Source: a virus
Length of the DNA stretch: 31,970 bases
IMG/VR virus record: IMGVR_UViG_3300034072_000868
Span: 1 to 31,970 of that record
Reading direction: 5' to 3' (one strand)
Both the position numbers and the translations under genes were made by a program. The stretch's first letter is position 1, and each line of letters begins with the position of its first letter. Below the pieces are notes generated by a model. That model had not been told where the DNA came from, ran no database searches, and worked only from the letters and a program-made list of their open reading frames with translations. This document shows positions 19,813 to 26,407 of the stretch, in pieces.

Positions 19813-20027
19813 ACACCCAAGAGCTGATAGCCACTGTCTTTGGCCTTGTCGTGGGGGCAGTTGTGCTGTGCACGCCGGCCGCCTGCACAGCGAACCGACA
19901 CATCCAAATATCGGCCGCCATACAGGCAGGTGCCGACCCCATCGAAACCAAATGCGCCATCGAAGGAGGCTCTAGTCAGTCTCCGGTCTGCATAGTCGCC
20001 GCCGCCCGTAAGGAGCCCCGGAAATGA
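19809..20027 (+). CDS. Small envelope protein, possible lipoprotein (72 residues)
   Basis: The N-terminal hydrophobic stretch (about residues 8-26, IATVFGLVVGAVVLCTPAAC) is either a membrane anchor or a signal peptide; Cys21 or Cys26 could be lipidated, though PAAC is a poor lipobox. The rest has two further cysteines (KCAIEGG and VCIVAA) that could form a disulphide in the periplasm. It overlaps genes on both sides by four bases. It closes the envelope block before the SbcD-like gene. Confidence 0.72.
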   Translation: MNTQELIATVFGLVVGAVVLCTPAACTANRHIQISAAIQAGADPIETKCAIEGGSSQSPVCIVAAARKEPRK

Positions 20028-21073
20028 CTCAGTACACCCTGTTCACCGACCCCCACCTCGGCACCCGCCGTGCAGCTCACACCACTCGAGAGTCTGCCAA
20101 GAAGCTGACCCAGGCCCTCTTCGATCAGGCGCTGACGATCGCAGAGAATGGCTACAACCCCATTTGCCTTGGAGACCTGTTCGACCGCGCCTGCAACGAG
20201 GAGGCTATCTTGGTACAGGGGTTCCAAGTATCCAGTAACTGCCTCTGGACGCTGGCCGGCAACCACGACAGCACCAACCGCGAAGGCACCGTCACTTCCC
20301 TGGATGCCTTGAAGGCCTTGCACTGCCCCATAGTGTCTTCCCCTGACTTGTCGACCCCTTACCACCTGTACCTTGGCGACGGCATTTTCATGGTCCCGCA
20401 CCACGCATCCCAGGAGCTGTTCGAGACAGCTCTGTTCCATGCCGCCGAACATGCAGCCCACGACCGGGGCGGCAAGGCATCGGTGCTGATGCTGCACTGC
20501 AACTACGACGCCCCTGATTTCATGCAGGTAGAGGACGACACCCTCAACCTGTCCGCCGAGGTCGCCGAGCGCCTGCTCAACGCCTTCGACTACATCCTAC
20601 TGGGCCACGAGCACCGACCAGCCACCTTCTTCGACGGCCGGGTTGTGATCCTGGGGAACACTCACCCCACCAGCTTCTCGGACATCAGCGACAAGTTCAG
20701 CTACGTCCTGGACATCGGCGACGGCCATGTGAGCATCGAGCCGGAGCTGATCTGGAGCCAGGAGCGCGGCTTCCGCGAGATCCGCTACGGCGACCCGGTT
20801 CCTGACCTATCCGGTGTGCAGTTCGTGTCGGTGTTCGGGATCGCAGAGGCTGAGCAGTCTGTGGCGGTGGCCGATTTCGTGCAGGAGGTCTGGTCTGCCG
20901 GCGCCGACCTGCTGGCCGTTCGCAACAACGTGATGATCGGGCAAGCGTTCAACGAGGTACAGGAGCCCGGTGAGTCCAAGCTGGGCGACCTGAAGACCCA
21001 CATAGCCGCTGAGCTGCAGGGTACCGATCTGGCGGACCTGTTCTCGACGCTGGCGGCGGAGGTATCGGCGTGA
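20024..21073 (+). CDS. SbcD/Mre11-like metallophosphoesterase nuclease subunit
   Basis: The 349-residue protein carries the calcineurin-like phosphoesterase motifs in order: TDPHLG (Asp9, His11), GDLFDR (50-55), GNHD (79-82), LMLHCNYD (His158), and GHEH (194-197). That is the full two-metal site of SbcD, Mre11 and T4 gp47. With the SbcC-like ATPase encoded at 21643 it would form a complex that processes DNA ends and hairpins, used in phage recombination and possibly host DNA degradation. It is linked to its neighbours by four-base overlaps on both sides. Two small genes lie between it and sbcC, unlike the direct sbcD-sbcC pair in bacteria. Confidence 0.93.
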   Translation: MTQYTLFTDPHLGTRRAAHTTRESAKKLTQALFDQALTIAENGYNPICLGDLFDRACNEEAILVQGFQVSSNCLWTLAGNHDSTNREGTVTSLDALKALHCPIVSSPDLSTPYHLYLGDGIFMVPHHASQELFETALFHAAEHAAHDRGGKASVLMLHCNYDAPDFMQVEDDTLNLSAEVAERLLNAFDYILLGHEHRPATFFDGRVVILGNTHPTSFSDISDKFSYVLDIGDGHVSIEPELIWSQERGFREIRYGDPVPDLSGVQFVSVFGIAEAEQSVAVADFVQEVWSAGADLLAVRNNVMIGQAFNEVQEPGESKLGDLKTHIAAELQGTDLADLFSTLAAEVSA

Positions 21074-21420
21074 GAAGCGACCAGTTCTCCGTAGGTAAAA
21101 AGGTCCTGGTAACTACCGACAACTGGTTCTTCGCCCCTGATGGCCGCCAGTACAGGGCGGCCTGGGGTACGGTGCAGGCCATCGAGACCGACGAGAAGAC
21201 CCTGGGCGTTCGCACCAACGCCCGATCGACAAACTGGTACCTGCAGATCGGCGGCCTGGTGGTCGCCGGCTGCCAGATCCATTACGCCGTGGCCTGCGAG
21301 ACGTGCGAGACAGGCAGCGTGGTGGACTGGAAAGAAGTCGACGGCGCCGTGACCAAGTTCATCCGCCCATCCAACGTCTACAACGCTGACGGAGGTCTCG
21401 ATGGGACTCAACGACTGTAA
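21070..21420 (+). CDS. Uncharacterised 116-residue protein, GTG start
   Basis: The GTG at 21070 overlaps the SbcD-like stop (GTGA). The protein begins RSDQFSVGKKVLVTTDNWFFAPDG and reads as a small beta-rich fold, with WGTVQAIETDEKTLGV resembling an SH3-like barrel. A pair of cysteines, CETCETG (about residues 77-83), might bind metal with others. No family is assigned. It is coupled to SbcCD genes and might modulate the complex or bind DNA. Confidence 0.78.
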   Translation: MRSDQFSVGKKVLVTTDNWFFAPDGRQYRAAWGTVQAIETDEKTLGVRTNARSTNWYLQIGGLVVAGCQIHYAVACETCETGSVVDWKEVDGAVTKFIRPSNVYNADGGLDGTQRL

Positions 21421-21640
21421 CTGTGGGGCTTACCGCGGTCAGCACGAACTCGGCGCAGGAGCCTGCTTCCGAGAGCCCTGCTCGCCGCCGGTGATGCTTG
21501 GTGACGACCTTTGGCAGGTCGACGGTGGTACCCCGATAAACACATTCACTCTGACCCAGACCTGGCTGTACCGGGCCCACGAAGACGGCACATGGAGCCG
21601 TCCGCGCCGGCCAGTCAGCGAACCCACTTTGCGAGGATGA
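21401..21640 (+). CDS. Uncharacterised 79-residue protein
   Basis: The ATG at 21401 is preceded by GGAGG at a good distance inside the previous gene, which it overlaps by 20 bases. The sequence has an N-terminal cysteine cluster (CNCGAYRG, ACFREPC) that could hold one zinc ion, followed by DLWQVDGGTPINTF and an arginine/proline-rich tail. No family is recognised. Its stop codon (TGA 21638-21640) lies three bases before the SbcC-like start, so expression is coupled. Confidence 0.72.
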   Translation: MGLNDCNCGAYRGQHELGAGACFREPCSPPVMLGDDLWQVDGGTPINTFTLTQTWLYRAHEDGTWSRPRRPVSEPTLRG

Positions 21641-21642
21641 CC

Positions 21643-23844
21643 ATGCAACTGATCAAGCTCGTCGCCAAGAACTTCAAGAAGCTCAGCGACTTCACCGCCA
21701 ATTTCACCGACGGCCTGAACGTCATCGTCGGCGAAAACGCCCAGGGCAAGTCCACACTGCTGCAGGCCATCGAGGCCGCGCTGTTCGGCGTCACTGTGGT
21801 GCCAGGCAAGAAAGAGAACATCCCCACCTGGGGCCAGACCAACTTCAGCTTGGAACTGCACTTCCACGCCGAGGGCAGCGTCTACGTCCTCACCCGCAGC
21901 AAGTCTACGGCCAAGCTGTTCTGCTACGACATGGACAACAACGAGCTGCTGGTGGCCAACGGCAACACCCCGGTGACAGCCTACATCGAGGAGCTGCTGG
22001 GCCTGACCGCCAAGGACTTCAACCTGTTCGTACAGTCCAAGCAAGGTGAGACCTCGGGCGTGCTGACCTTCGGCGCCACTGCGTTGAACCAGAAGGTCGA
22101 AGAGTACGCCGGCGTCAGTCTGATCGACGACGTGGCCAAGCGTGCCAACGAGGTGGCCACCGAGCAGCGTGCAGTCGTTGCCGCCCACGAAGTGGATCCC
22201 GAGGACCTTGAGGCAGCCCGCGCCGACAAGGCTGATGCCGACACCCGCCTGGTCGCCGCCGAGAAGAAGTTCGCCGGCGCCGAGAAGGGCCTGCAGGGCC
22301 TGCCAGCGTTCACCGCCACCTGTCCGGAGCCGAGCAGCCAGCAACTGACCGAGCAGCGCCGCAAGGCAGATAAGCGCGCCGAGGAACTGAAGGAGGCGCA
22401 GGCTGACGTGGCCCTGAAGAAGCAGGCCGTCGAGTCTGCGTTCCAGGCCCAACAGGCAGCCGGCGAGCTGGTGGACATCGAGCAGCTCGATGCCGACAAG
22501 AAGACTGCCAGCGAGCTGGTCCGGCGCCGCCGCGCAGACCTGAACGTCCTCAGCGTCGAGAAGATGGAGGCCCAGGCCGCCGTTAAGGCGCTGGAGAAGG
22601 CACAGGAAGCGTTCACAGTAGCCGAGCAGTCCATGGAGGTGGGGGCAGTAGATCGCCTCACCAGCGCTGTCGCAGATGCGCAGGCTGAGCACACTGCTGC
22701 CGGCGAAAGTGTCGCCGTGCTGTACTCGCGCCACCAGGACATGAGCAAGATGGTTGACGGGGCCACCTGCCCCACCTGCGGTAACAATCTCAGCGACCAC
22801 GATCCGGTCAAGCTGGAGAACGAGTTCATCGAGCTCACGAACCAGCTGGAAGCAGCGCGCCGGCTCAAGGTCGAGGCCAAGAAGAAGCTCGACAGCCTGC
22901 AGGCCAGTCTGGACAAGCACACCGCCACAGAGCTGGCGTTCACCCGCGCCGGCGACGCCCTGGAGAAGGCCCAGACTGCGGTTGATGCGATTCGCGTAGC
23001 GCTGGACGACGAGCTGGAAGGCGCCACCGCGCTGCTGGCCGACGCTGATGCCGCTCTGGCTACTGTGAACGTCAAGCTGCAGGGGGCCGAGGAAGCCAAC
23101 GACAACGTGCGGGCCTACCGCCGCCGGTTTGCTAAGGCCGAGCGGGAGCTCGAGGAAGCTGAGGACCTGGTGTCCGACCTGGAAGCTGCACAGCTGCCGC
23201 GTCCGACCGATGTGGAGATCGACGCCACAGCCCAGGCAGAAGCTGCTTTCCGCGAAGCACAGAGTGGGTACGAACGAAGCAAGTCTACCCTGGAGTCCGC
23301 CGTGGTTCTGGCCCGAGCCGAGCTGCACAGTGCCCGCAACGTCTCCGGCTATGCAGATGCAGAGCTTTCCCGCCTGGAGGAGGCCGCTGAGAAAGGTCGG
23401 CTGGCCCGCGAGATGATGGACAAGGCCTCCCGTCTGGCCCGGTTCCTCCGCGACCGCCGGCAGGCATACCTGCAGGAGATCTGGCAAGCCGTCATGGGCG
23501 CCGCCTCGCGTCAGGTGGCCACCGCATCTCGTGGCCTGATCACCAGGATCGCCAACAACGACGGTGAGTTCACCTTCGAGGAAGACGGCGTCGTGGCCCC
23601 GGTGGCCAGTGCGTCCGGCGCCCAGAAGGCGTTCATCGGCAGCGCGGTGCGCATCGGCCTGGCCCGTACCCTGTACGGCCGCGACAGCCTGCTGATCTTC
23701 GACGAGCCCACCGAGTCCATGAGCGAGCGTAACGCCTCTGGCCTGGCGGCCTCCCTTGCCGGCGCAGCCAGCCAGCTGCTGCTGATCACCCACCGCGAGC
23801 AGGACCAGGGCCTGGCCGCGAACATCGTCCAAGTAGGAGCGTAA
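21643..23844 (+). CDS. SbcC/Rad50-like SMC-type ATPase
   Basis: The 733-residue protein has an N-terminal Walker A GENAQGKST (30-38), two long coiled-coil arms, a zinc-hook CPTC (Cys376, Cys379) exactly midway, and a C-terminal signature region ASGAQKAFIG, Walker B LLIFDEPTE (Asp687, Glu688) and LLITH. This is the Rad50/SbcC/T4 gp46 layout; arms are shorter than in E. coli SbcC (1048 residues). The open frame extends to 21511, but the ATG at 21643, with GAGGA five bases upstream, is the better start (an ATG at 21637 is possible). It works with the SbcD-like nuclease on DNA ends. Confidence 0.94.
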   Translation: MQLIKLVAKNFKKLSDFTANFTDGLNVIVGENAQGKSTLLQAIEAALFGVTVVPGKKENIPTWGQTNFSLELHFHAEGSVYVLTRSKSTAKLFCYDMDNNELLVANGNTPVTAYIEELLGLTAKDFNLFVQSKQGETSGVLTFGATALNQKVEEYAGVSLIDDVAKRANEVATEQRAVVAAHEVDPEDLEAARADKADADTRLVAAEKKFAGAEKGLQGLPAFTATCPEPSSQQLTEQRRKADKRAEELKEAQADVALKKQAVESAFQAQQAAGELVDIEQLDADKKTASELVRRRRADLNVLSVEKMEAQAAVKALEKAQEAFTVAEQSMEVGAVDRLTSAVADAQAEHTAAGESVAVLYSRHQDMSKMVDGATCPTCGNNLSDHDPVKLENEFIELTNQLEAARRLKVEAKKKLDSLQASLDKHTATELAFTRAGDALEKAQTAVDAIRVALDDELEGATALLADADAALATVNVKLQGAEEANDNVRAYRRRFAKAERELEEAEDLVSDLEAAQLPRPTDVEIDATAQAEAAFREAQSGYERSKSTLESAVVLARAELHSARNVSGYADAELSRLEEAAEKGRLAREMMDKASRLARFLRDRRQAYLQEIWQAVMGAASRQVATASRGLITRIANNDGEFTFEEDGVVAPVASASGAQKAFIGSAVRIGLARTLYGRDSLLIFDEPTESMSERNASGLAASLAGAASQLLLITHREQDQGLAANIVQVGA

Positions 23845-23846
23845 CG

Positions 23847-24068
23847 ATGCACACCTGCCCAGCCTGCGGACACTCGTCCGCACCTGCGGTTCACCTCAAC
23901 CGGGCCGGCGACCTGCCGCCGGTTAACTGCCCACTCCTCATAAACGTGAACGGCGAGCTCTTGAGAGCTCGCCGCACAGGTTTCATCGAGGGTAAGGACC
24001 GGCAGATGGAGTACGAGACGCCAGAAGGCGAGATACTCCTAGGCCGGTTCGAGTGGACTTACCCCTGA
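23847..24068 (+). CDS. Small CxxC protein, last gene of the rightward unit
   Basis: The 73-residue product begins MHTCPACGHSS, a CxxC motif that could bind zinc in a dimer, since no second pair is visible except Cys29. A conserved-looking end ETPEGEILLGRFEWTYP follows. The start is two bases after the SbcC-like stop with GGAG upstream. The coding sequence contains a perfect ten-base hairpin (23951-23974). Its last ten bases overlap the end of the convergent membrane-protein gene. No function assigned. Confidence 0.75.
   Translation: MHTCPACGHSSAPAVHLNRAGDLPPVNCPLLINVNGELLRARRTGFIEGKDRQMEYETPEGEILLGRFEWTYP
23951..23974. promoter_or_regulatory. Perfect 10-base hairpin within the last rightward gene
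   Basis: CGGCGAGCTC (23951-23960), loop TTGA, and GAGCTCGCCG (23965-23974) are perfectly complementary. It encodes amino acids (GELLRARR region), but the arm symmetry exceeds coding need. There is no T-run, so it is a candidate RNA structure, attenuator or 3' end-stabilising element rather than a classical terminator. Confidence 0.5.
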
Positions 24069-24415
24069 TCTTCCTTCTCGGCCGGCGGTGTCTTTCCGCC
24101 GGCCAACCCCTGCAGAAGTGCAGGCACCATCTTCTTGGAGTGGCTGACGATCAGCTCAAAGCCCTTCATGCCTGTGGCACCCACCAACAAGACCAGGGCA
24201 TCCCTATTGCCCCAGTCGGATGGGATCAGCTGCCCAAACACCATCCCCATGTAGAACCCCACCATTGCGGTGACGAACAGCATCAGGACGGACAGAGCCT
24301 CTCCGTTCCGCCTGGCAACCTGGTACAGGTAGCCTACCAGCGCAGCGAATGCGCCGAGCAGGCCGAAGTACACAAACGCCTCGAACTTCTCAACCCAACC
24401 GAGCGTTGTCTTCAC
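24059..24415 (-). CDS. Holin-like membrane protein, three membrane segments
   Basis: The 118-residue protein has three hydrophobic stretches: FEAFVYFGLLGAFAALVGYL (about residues 11-30), SVLMLFVTAMVGFYMGMVFG (42-61) and ALVLLVGATGMKGFELIV (73-90), then a charged tail. This resembles LydA/class I-type phage holins that permit endolysin release. It is last in a leftward lysis string behind endolysin and Rz/Rz1. It overlaps the neighbouring membrane protein by 26 bases. Which of the two is the holin and which the antiholin cannot be decided. Confidence 0.83.
   Translation of the reverse strand: MKTTLGWVEKFEAFVYFGLLGAFAALVGYLYQVARRNGEALSVLMLFVTAMVGFYMGMVFGQLIPSDWGNRDALVLLVGATGMKGFELIVSHSKKMVPALLQGLAGGKTPPAEKEDQG
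24080..24104. terminator. GC-rich inverted repeat at the convergent junction
   Basis: GGCCGGCGG (24080-24088) and CCGCCGGCC (24096-24104) pair around a seven-base loop. It lies 12 bases past the end of the last rightward gene and inside the 3' end of the leftward membrane-protein gene. Neither strand has a T-run after it, so termination in both directions is possible but weak. No better terminator is visible between the two opposing units. Confidence 0.45.
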
Positions 24416-24722
24416 GGGCGTCCTTAGTAATCAGGTCCAGGATCAGCCAGTAGGCCATGCAGTTGCTAAGGACAAACATCTGAAACACCCGGATCGACAG
24501 CAGGGTCTTCCCGTAGACCTCCAGGGCGTAGAAGTTCGCCGCCATGAAGGTCAGGGTGCACACTGTCATCAGCATCAGAATTGCCGCGAGGCGTGCCTCC
24601 TGCTGCCTGTCCTTGACCCGGAACACGCGCTTCCAGACCACGAACAGCTTAACCAGGAGGGCCGAGTACAGGAGGAACGGCACCGCGGAAATGAACAAGT
24701 CGAACACTTGCTGGTAGGACAT
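24390..24722 (-). CDS. Second small membrane protein, holin/antiholin candidate
   Basis: The 110-residue product has three hydrophobic segments: FISAVPFLLYSALLVKLFVV (residues about 9-28), LAAILMLMTVCTLTFMAANF and VFQMFVLSNCMAYWLILDLI, with a basic loop RVFRVKDRQQEAR between the first two. A GTG at 24728 would overlap the endolysin stop, but ATG 24722 has GAGG seven bases before it and is preferred. Its position between endolysin and the other membrane protein suggests a holin or antiholin. No family match is claimed. Confidence 0.8.
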   Translation of the reverse strand: MSYQQVFDLFISAVPFLLYSALLVKLFVVWKRVFRVKDRQQEARLAAILMLMTVCTLTFMAANFYALEVYGKTLLSIRVFQMFVLSNCMAYWLILDLITKDAREDNARLG

Positions 24723-24724
24723 GG

Positions 24725-25207
24725 TCACGCCTCAGTTACCGAAACTTGGGCGGGCTTCAACACCGGCAGCGGCCCAGTCTGCAGGAGGATCTCCTCCGGG
24801 TACCGGTAACCGGTAACTCGGCTCACTTGGAACGCTCGGATGTTCACCTCGTCGGACTGGTTGCCGCCCAGGACCAGAAGATTGCCTTTCTCGTCCCGGC
24901 CCACCGCGAAGCCGACGTGGCCACCGCCGTCGCGGGAGAACACCACCACGCAGCCTACGACTGGATCCACCAGGGTGCGGCCCCACTGCAGGTAGGACTT
25001 CGCGCTCTCGAATCGGGTCGACCGGACCCCACTCCGCTCCAGCATCGCCCCGACGAACGCCGCACACCACGGTGTCTCGTCGTCCTTGATCCCGCCGCGC
25101 TTGATGTCCTTCCACATCTGCAGGATCTCCGCCTGGTGGCTAGGTCCTTTAAGCTCGGACAGACCTATATGCTTCCTGGCCTCTACCAGCCAGCTGGGTT
25201 CTTTCAT
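24725..25207 (-). CDS. CHAP/NlpC-type endolysin (TIGR02594-like)
   Basis: The 160-residue protein shows the cysteine-peptidase pattern of phage CHAP-like hydrolases: WCAAFVGAML with the catalytic Cys, then GCVVVFSRDGGGHVGFAVG with the His, then LVLGGNQSDEVNI. The order and lengths resemble the TIGR02594 family, common in phage lysis genes. It would cut peptidoglycan peptide bridges at lysis. There is no signal peptide, so release depends on the adjacent holin-like proteins. It overlaps the Rz1-type gene by four bases at its start. Confidence 0.88.
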   Translation of the reverse strand: MKEPSWLVEARKHIGLSELKGPSHQAEILQMWKDIKRGGIKDDETPWCAAFVGAMLERSGVRSTRFESAKSYLQWGRTLVDPVVGCVVVFSRDGGGHVGFAVGRDEKGNLLVLGGNQSDEVNIRAFQVSRVTGYRYPEEILLQTGPLPVLKPAQVSVTEA

Positions 25208-25506
25208 TGCGGGGCTCCTTCACTCGCCCACTCGCGCCACGCTTCATCGCGGGTATGCAGCGTTCGCAGGAGAGTCTTCAGGTGGTTGAGGTCTTGCTTG
25301 GAGAGTGCCGCCGCAGCATCCGGCGACTTAGGAGAAATGAAGCGAGGTAGCGGGGACGGCCTGTACTCCGCGGAAAGCTCAGCTGGCGGGCGGCGCGGCA
25401 CTTCGACAGGAACCAGAACCTCTACCGGGCGGTAGACGACCACCTGCTCAGGTGAGGTGCAGCCGGCGGCCAACACGATCAGTAGGAGAACAGTGAGTCG
25501 AGCCAC
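25204..25506 (-). CDS. Rz1-type outer-membrane spanin lipoprotein
   Basis: The 100-residue protein starts MARLTVLLLIVLAAGC, a lipoprotein signal with lipobox LAAGC, and then has a proline-rich part (VPVEVPRRPP) as typical of o-spanins. Its start lies inside the 3' end of the Rz-type gene (overlap 28 bases), the characteristic Rz/Rz1 overlap. It would span the periplasm with the i-spanin and fuse inner and outer membranes after endolysin action. It is longer than lambda Rz1 (60 residues), with extra helical C-terminus. Confidence 0.87.
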   Translation of the reverse strand: MARLTVLLLIVLAAGCTSPEQVVVYRPVEVLVPVEVPRRPPAELSAEYRPSPLPRFISPKSPDAAAALSKQDLNHLKTLLRTLHTRDEAWREWASEGAPQ

Positions 25507-25817
25507 TTGTTCATCTCCTCTGGCTGGGTGCTGCTCTGGTGGTCTGTCGCTAGCTTGGCTGGCAGGGTCGCCAGCTTCTGGGTTGCGCGGCCGGCGGCCT
25601 GAAGAGCTTCTGAACTCAGCCGGCTCTTCAGTCCGGTGACCGCTGCGTTCTGCCTGTCGACGGAGGCTTTGAGCGCCAGACTGTCCTCGGACAGACGCCG
25701 AACCTGTGACTGACTGCCGGAAAGCAGCACGCTTATGGCCTCTGCCCGCTGATGCTCGCTAAGCGCAAGTAGCAGGGCGGAGGCCGCCAGCAAATAGGGA
25801 AGGATTCTTGAGAGCAT
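25479..25817 (-). CDS. Rz-type inner-membrane spanin
   Basis: The 112-residue protein begins with a membrane segment (MLSRILPYLLAASALLLAL, residues 1-19), followed by a long helical, coiled-coil-forming periplasmic part (VRRLSEDSLALKASVDRQNAAVTGLKSRL). That is the i-spanin layout. The overlap with the Rz1-type frame supports this. The CAT complement at 25815-25817 is the start. A partial element-like sequence lies 35 bases upstream (25852-25866). Confidence 0.85.
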   Translation of the reverse strand: MLSRILPYLLAASALLLALSEHQRAEAISVLLSGSQSQVRRLSEDSLALKASVDRQNAAVTGLKSRLSSEALQAAGRATQKLATLPAKLATDHQSSTQPEEMNKWLDSLFSY

Positions 25818-25851
25818 GGAAGGCCTCTGGTTTTCAGAAGACTACCATAAA

Positions 25852-25866
25852 CCTGTATTCCTGTAG
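25852..25866 (-). promoter_or_regulatory. Partial phage element upstream of the Rz-type gene
   Basis: Read on the + strand, CCTGTATTCCTGTAG contains two overlapping CTGTA half-sites and is preceded by CCATAAA (25845-25851). Read in the coding direction, the TTTATGG comes after the TACAGG rather than CATAAA at 14 bases, so the standard arrangement is absent. It is a degenerate or rearranged relative of the other copies and may still bind the same protein. Confidence 0.35.
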
Positions 25867-25900
25867 AGCCTTACCAGACCATCTGCTTCACTGGGGGTGG

Positions 25901-26119
25901 TCATTCCGGCGCCTTCGGTCTCTGCGCTGGTTCAGGGAAGCCCGGGCTCTTAGGCCAGTCACGCAAGGCAATACGATAATCGCGCCACGCTTTGGCGTTC
26001 TGCCCAGAGTCAGACATCCTGTTGACCTGGATGTCAGCCTTGCTCAGCTCAGCGCCCCTCCACTCACGCTCACGCGCTTCGCTCAACTCACGGAGCTTGG
26101 TCGCATCCACTTTAAACAT
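25901..26119 (-). CDS. Fibre-assembly chaperone-type protein (72 residues)
   Basis: The ending AWRDYRIALRDWPKSPGFPEPAQRP matches the C-terminal pattern W-x-x-Y-R-x-A-L-R-D, then GFP, then RP of phage tail-fibre-assembly/TAC-like proteins. The N-terminus EAREREWRGAEL is helical. The gene is close downstream of the side fibre and one other small gene, as such chaperones usually are. It would assist folding or trimerisation of the fibre. It overlaps its upstream neighbour by eight bases. Confidence 0.82.
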   Translation of the reverse strand: MFKVDATKLRELSEAREREWRGAELSKADIQVNRMSDSGQNAKAWRDYRIALRDWPKSPGFPEPAQRPKAPE

Positions 26120-26405
26120 TGTCGTTTTCTCCGTAGCCGGTAGGCTCCCCTAGCGCCTCCGGGTCGATCACCCATGCGTCTCGCGTCACAGGGTCATAGG
26201 CGGCATTCATAGCCCCCCAGTCGACCTCCCAAAAGGGCACTCCGCGTTTCACCAGAGAGCGAGCGACCATGCCAAAAAGCTCCTCGTCAGTACCTTGGTA
26301 GGTCTTGAACACGCCGGCGCGCATGCCGGCCACGTCGATGTAGTGCTCGACGAACGGAGCCGTCGAGTTGTGGATGATGACGCGGGGTTTTACAGGATCG
26401 GTCAT
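26112..26405 (-). CDS. Uncharacterised 97-residue protein downstream of the side fibre
   Basis: The product begins MTDPVKPRVIIHNSTAPFVEHY and contains FKTYQGTDEELFGMVARSLVKRGVPFWEVDW and DAWVIDPEALGEPTG. I recognise no family, but proteins of this type often follow phage tail fibres. The start is three bases past the fibre stop (26408), so it is clearly in the same transcript. It may be a second fibre-linked factor. Confidence 0.75.
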   Translation of the reverse strand: MTDPVKPRVIIHNSTAPFVEHYIDVAGMRAGVFKTYQGTDEELFGMVARSLVKRGVPFWEVDWGAMNAAYDPVTRDAWVIDPEALGEPTGYGENDNV

Positions 26406-26407
26406 TC

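Noticed and set aside
21439-23883. 814-codon open frame on the - strand
   Set aside because: It is the antisense of the SbcC-like gene. High G+C at third positions creates long antisense frames. No family features, while the + strand has Walker A, zinc hook and Walker B.
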